DNA of 18,636 nt from Bacillota bacterium (GTDB lineage Bacteria > Bacillota > Clostridia > Lachnospirales > Lachnospiraceae): positions 1 to 18,636 of the forward strand of contig JAEWRS010000108.1 in assembly GCA_023398855.1 (NCBI GenBank). Direction: 5' to 3'. The notes below the pieces were generated by a model, which did not search any database, was not told the DNA's origin, and saw nothing but the letters and a program-made list of their open reading frames with translations. Shown here piece after piece: positions 15,918 through 18,636 of the stretch (position 1 is its first letter; every line of letters begins with the position of its first letter). A program made the translations under genes and the position numbers.

Positions 15918-16688
15918 ATGGAGCAGTCATTTTATATCGGTACTTTAGGCGCTATGGGGCAGCAGGCAAAGCTTAATTTAGTTTCAAATAATGTGGCTAA
16001 TGTGAATACCGTAGGCTTTAAAGCGCAGTACAGTGTTTTCTCGGATTTGGTGCATGCTGAGCTTAGAAATTCCCAGGGGCAGGGCGGAGCCAAATCAGGA
16101 AGCGGAACAAAGATCGACCAGTCAAAGACGGATTTTACTCCTATGACTTACAAGGAAACTGGTCTTGAACACGATTATGCTATTGCCGGTGAAGGCTTTT
16201 TTATGCTTAAAGATCCTGTCACAGGTGAAGTCTCCTACTCCCGTGACGGACGTTTCCAGCTGTCTCAAATGGAGGATAAGTTTTATCTGGTAAATTCCGA
16301 TAACAAACGGGTCCTCAATATGAATCAGGAAGAGATTTCTTATGATGTGAAGCCTGCCACATATCCTGGAGATGAGGCTGAGGATGAGGAGGATAAGACA
16401 GAATTGGAGGAAGGAGAGCATGATCCACAGGCAATTGGAGTGTATACCTTTGCAAGAAGGGATGGCATAGAGAGCCAGGGGGATAATGTCTATACGGTGG
16501 CTGCCAAAAACGGAGAGCCGATTCTGCTTGAAAAGGTTAAGGTAATAAAGGGAGCCTTAGAGGAGTCTGGAGTAGATTTTGCCCAGGAGATGGCCAGATT
16601 GATCGAAGCGCAGAGAGCTTACTCTTATGCGCTTAAAATGGTCCAGACGTCTGATGAGGTTGAGTCGACAATTAATTCTCTGCGGTAG
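15918..16688 (+). CDS. flgG: FlgG/FlhP-type flagellar rod-hook protein
   Basis: Second rod/hook-family protein, 256 residues. N-terminus: GTLGAMGQQAKLNLVSNNVA (8-27) and NVNTVGFKAQYS; core: HDYAIAGEGFFMLKDP (85-100) and YSRDGRFQLS; C-terminus: GVDFAQEMARLIEAQRAYSY (218-237). It resembles Bacillus FlhP, so it is called FlgG, the distal rod. Residues 151-170 are almost all acidic (GDEAEDEEDKTELEEGEHDP), at the place equivalent to the acidic loop of its neighbour. GGAGGAAGGG precedes the ATG. The two genes are probably translated together. Confidence 0.78.
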   Translation: MEQSFYIGTLGAMGQQAKLNLVSNNVANVNTVGFKAQYSVFSDLVHAELRNSQGQGGAKSGSGTKIDQSKTDFTPMTYKETGLEHDYAIAGEGFFMLKDPVTGEVSYSRDGRFQLSQMEDKFYLVNSDNKRVLNMNQEEISYDVKPATYPGDEAEDEEDKTELEEGEHDPQAIGVYTFARRDGIESQGDNVYTVAAKNGEPILLEKVKVIKGALEESGVDFAQEMARLIEAQRAYSYALKMVQTSDEVESTINSLR

Positions 16689-16721
16689 ATGCCGTGAGTA
16701 ATGAGGAAAGAGGGCGATATC

Positions 16722-17348
16722 ATGAAAATAACGCGTTACGATGAAATGAATAGTCTGGGCCTGGATCTCATCAGGGAAATCGGAAGCATTGGCACAGGAA
16801 ATGCAGCCACGGCGCTGTCTTCCATGTTAGGGAAAACGGTTCGCATGACACTTCCGGATGTGAAGATCCTGGGATACAATGAAGCCATTAAATACCTGGG
16901 AGATCCGGAAGAAATTGTAGCTGCCATTCTTGTTAAAATGACAGGTCAGATTAATGGTCTGATGCTGTTTATCTTAAAGCTGGATTTCATCAATGAAGTG
17001 TTAACCAGCGTTATGCAGCAGAATATTGAGGATTATTACCAGCTGAACGTTTTAGAAACTTCAGCGTTAGAGGAAATTGGGAATATCATCATCTCTTCTT
17101 ATGTGAATGCCATGTCCTCCCTGAGCGACGTTGCCATCAATTTATCAGTTCCCGATATCGCTGTGAACATGCTGGGCGGAATCTTAAGCGTACCAATGGT
17201 AGAATTTGGTTATCAGACTGATAAGATGATGATGATCAGCGGTCAGTTTGTTATTGGGGGAAAAGTTCTTCACAGTGATTTGCTGATGATGCCGGATATA
17301 CAGTCATTGAACTTTTTAATGGAAAAGCTGGGGATAGTCAATGGATAA
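16722..17348 (+). CDS. cheC: CheY-P phosphatase CheC (first active site altered)
   Basis: CheC dephosphorylates CheY-P and is activated by binding CheD. The 208-residue protein matches family length from the ATG at 16722, which has AGGAAAGAGGG upstream; the ATG at 16701 would lie within that site. Family enzymes carry two DxxxExxN-x22-P sites. The second is intact (E118, N121, P144 in LEEIGNIIISSYVNAM). In the first, D15, E19 and P45 are kept but the Asn is S22 (LIREIGSIGTGNAATAL; codon AGC at 16785-16787). It overlaps cheD by 8 bases, which fits a CheC-CheD complex. The missing Asn suggests one working site only (inference). Confidence 0.95.
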   Translation: MKITRYDEMNSLGLDLIREIGSIGTGNAATALSSMLGKTVRMTLPDVKILGYNEAIKYLGDPEEIVAAILVKMTGQINGLMLFILKLDFINEVLTSVMQQNIEDYYQLNVLETSALEEIGNIIISSYVNAMSSLSDVAINLSVPDIAVNMLGGILSVPMVEFGYQTDKMMMISGQFVIGGKVLHSDLLMMPDIQSLNFLMEKLGIVNG

Positions 17349-17823
17349 ACAATTAACTGTTGGAATTGCAGACATGAAGTTTGCAAGGCAAGAGGGGATT
17401 TTAATTACTTACGCACTTGGTTCCTGTATTGGAATCAGTCTGTATGATCCCATGATTAAGCTGGGAGCTCTTGTGCATATTATGCTGCCCGAAGTATTCG
17501 GAGCGGGAGACGGAAATATATTTAAGTATGCAGATACAGGGCTTGCGGAAACATTTCGGAAAATTGAAATAATGGGAGCCAGGAAACCCAGACTGATTGC
17601 TAAAATTGCGGGGGGGGCCAAAATGTTTGAATTGCAGGGAAACAGCACGCTTGGTAATATAGGAGCCCGTAATATAATCAGTGTGAAGCAAATACTTCAC
17701 GCAGAGGGTGTCAGGCTTGCTGCTGCGGACGTGGGAGAAAACTATGCACGGACCATGACCTTTGATGTGAGCACTGGAATGGTGAAAATCCGGACTTATG
17801 GCAGGGCGGAAATTGTTTTGTAA
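17341..17823 (+). CDS. cheD: Chemoreceptor glutamine deamidase CheD
   Basis: CheD deamidates chemoreceptors and stimulates CheC. The 160-residue protein has the Cys-His-Thr triad at C29 (ALGSCIGISLYDP), H46 (GALVHIMLP) and T23. Conserved stretches YADTGLAETF, KIAGGAKMF (88-96) and GNIGARNI (105-112) follow. The first codons overlap the end of cheC, so translation is probably coupled. The codons for the GG of AGGAKMF are both GGG and create an eight-G run at 17610-17617. The 83-base gap to cheV carries a likely sigma-28 promoter. Confidence 0.95.
   Translation: MDKQLTVGIADMKFARQEGILITYALGSCIGISLYDPMIKLGALVHIMLPEVFGAGDGNIFKYADTGLAETFRKIEIMGARKPRLIAKIAGGAKMFELQGNSTLGNIGARNIISVKQILHAEGVRLAAADVGENYARTMTFDVSTGMVKIRTYGRAEIVL
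17610..17617 (+). repeat. G8 homopolymer inside cheD
   Basis: Eight consecutive G within GCG GGG GGG GCC (Ala-Gly-Gly-Ala). A one-base slip here would truncate CheD about two thirds of the way before its C-terminus-conserved strands. It is the only G run of this length I noticed in the window. Confidence 0.8.
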
Positions 17824-17829
17824 ACATTA

Positions 17830-17854
17830 TGAACCAGCTAAAGGATGCCGATAT
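17830..17854 (+). promoter_or_regulatory. Putative sigma-28 (SigD) promoter for cheV
   Basis: The -10 element GCCGATAT (17847-17854) matches the SigD consensus in full. A TGAA at 17830-17833 matches three of four bases of the -35 TAAA, with 14 bases before CCGATAT, within the accepted 14-16. It lies in the cheD-cheV gap, about 50 bases before the cheV ATG. The sigma factor gene is in the same window. The weak -35 keeps this tentative. Confidence 0.5.
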
Positions 17855-17931
17855 TTTATTAGGCAGTTGTTTTTGCTGGATTATATTGGGATAAAGGAGA
17901 AGAATTATGGCAGAAACAGATATTTTATTAG
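17850..17931 (+). repeat. 13-bp direct repeat around the cheV start
   Basis: GATATTTTATTAG occurs at 17850-17862, overlapping the putative -10 element, and at 17919-17931, in codons 5-9 of cheV, 69 bases apart. It may be chance in AT-rich sequence or the trace of a local duplication. Confidence 0.5.
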
Positions 17932-18636
17932 AGTCAGGAACCAATGAAATTGAAATAATGGAATTTACCGTTTATGGTGAATTGTATGGAATTAATGTTG
18001 CCAAAGTACGTGAAATAATGATGTCAGATAAGGTGAAACCCATTCCTCATGCCCATCCTTCCGTAGAAGGAATTTTTAAGCCGAGAGATATTCTTCTTAC
18101 CGTGATTGACCTACCTCAATACCTGACTGGAAAAGCAACGGAAAAGCAGAGCAAGGATTTATTCATAATTACAAATTTCAATAAGCTGCACATTGCGTTC
18201 CGGGTTCATAGCGTCGTTGGAATCAGCCGTATCTCATGGAAGAATATACAAAAGCCTGATGATACCATAAGCCGGGGAGAGGAAGGCGTTGCAACGGGGA
18301 TCGCTCAGTGCGGTACTGATCTGGTTACCATTCTGGACTTTGAAAAAATCGTGGCTGACATTGCGCCGGAAACCGGGATCCGGTTAGATGAAATCAGCAA
18401 GCTGGGGCCAAGAGAGGCAGTTGACAGTCCGATTCTCATTGCAGAGGATTCCATCCTTTTGACAAAGATGATAGAAGCGGCTCTTATGAAAGCAGGCTAT
18501 AATAATCTGACCTTTAAAAACAATGGCCAGGAGGCGTGGAATTTTCTGTCTGAGGTACGGTTTGATTCAGATCTAAATAAAAAGGTCAGCCTGATTATCA
18601 CGGACATAGAAATGCCGGAAATGGATGGGCACCGAC
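17907..18636 (+). CDS. cheV: Chemotaxis coupling protein CheV (3' end missing)
   Basis: CheV joins a CheW-like coupling domain to a receiver domain; it links receptors to CheA and adapts when phosphorylated. The frame is open from ATG 17907 to the window end, 243 codons. The CheW-like part spans about residues 12-153 (EFTVYGELYGINVAKVREIM; GIFKPRDILLTVIDLPQYL; LHIAFRVHSVVGISRISW). The receiver domain begins at about 174 (SPILIAEDS, with E180/D181) and shows the phosphoacceptor D233 in ITDIEMPEMDG just before the cut. AAAGGAGAAG lies before the ATG. The switch Thr and Lys are beyond the window. Confidence 0.95.
   Translation, partial: MAETDILLESGTNEIEIMEFTVYGELYGINVAKVREIMMSDKVKPIPHAHPSVEGIFKPRDILLTVIDLPQYLTGKATEKQSKDLFIITNFNKLHIAFRVHSVVGISRISWKNIQKPDDTISRGEEGVATGIAQCGTDLVTILDFEKIVADIAPETGIRLDEISKLGPREAVDSPILIAEDSILLTKMIEAALMKAGYNNLTFKNNGQEAWNFLSEVRFDSDLNKKVSLIITDIEMPEMDGHR

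Noticed and set aside
16308..16315. CCGATAA within the FlgG-like gene as a sigma-28 promoter
   Set aside because: It is inside a coding region, the -35 match is poor, and no gene start follows closely.
17153..17159. CCGATAT within cheC as a sigma-28 promoter for cheD
   Set aside because: No TAAA-like -35 at 14-16 bases; cheD is already coupled to cheC by overlap.
56..17944. Many minus-strand and alternate-frame open frames of 60-306 codons, the longest at 11768-12688
   Set aside because: All lie opposite or across well-recognised flagellar genes, show no family features, and lack ribosome binding sites in context.

Overview
The window holds part of one large flagellar and chemotaxis operon, with every gene on the + strand. 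Gene content and order (fliK, flgD, TIGR02530-type protein, flgE, flbD, motA, motB, fliM, fliY, fliOPQR, flhBA, sigma-28 gene, cheC, cheD, cheV) are those of a peritrichous-type Gram-positive fla/che operon. A two-site FliY phosphatase/switch protein, FlbD/SwrD, CheC, CheD and CheV all point to Firmicutes. Protein sequences and codon use suggest a clostridium, plausibly Lachnospiraceae / cluster XIVa. This placement is inference; no database was searched.

Layout: 1-3617 carries the hook genes: the 3' end of fliK (ruler), flgD (hook cap), a conserved small flagellar-operon gene, and flgE (hook), which has a long helical insertion. 3684-5579 holds flbD and the stator genes motA and motB. 5602-8902 holds the switch and signal output: fliM, cheY, a flgC rod gene in an unexpected place, and fliY. 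8920-14270 is the export gate: fliO, fliP, fliQ, fliR, flhB, flhA. 14306-15079 encodes the flagellar sigma factor. 15100-16688 encodes two rod/hook-family proteins (FlgF- and FlgG-like). 16722-18636 holds cheC, cheD and the 5' part of cheV, cut by the window end. There is no gene-free stretch over 300 bases; gaps are about 10-95 bases and mostly carry ribosome binding sites. No tRNA, rRNA, CRISPR array, insertion sequence or canonical terminator was seen.

How they work together: FliOPQR-FlhBA exports rod and hook subunits; FlgD caps hook growth; FliK and FlhB set hook length and the switch to late substrates; the sigma factor then drives late genes. MotAB powers rotation. CheY-P acts on FliM and FliY, and FliY and CheC dephosphorylate it; CheD and CheV handle receptor adaptation.

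Most notable departures from the expected pattern: (i) an approximately 230-residue, Pro/Gly-poor helical insertion in the hook protein; (ii) two identical 16-residue FliM-like CheY-binding motifs in the FliY linker, with the peptide conserved but the codons diverged; (iii) a CheC whose first phosphatase site has Ser in place of the catalytic Asn; (iv) flgC sitting between cheY and fliY; (v) no fliL, flhF or flhG at their usual places; (vi) a strong perfect hairpin between flgE and flbD; (vii) a likely sigma-28 promoter in front of cheV.
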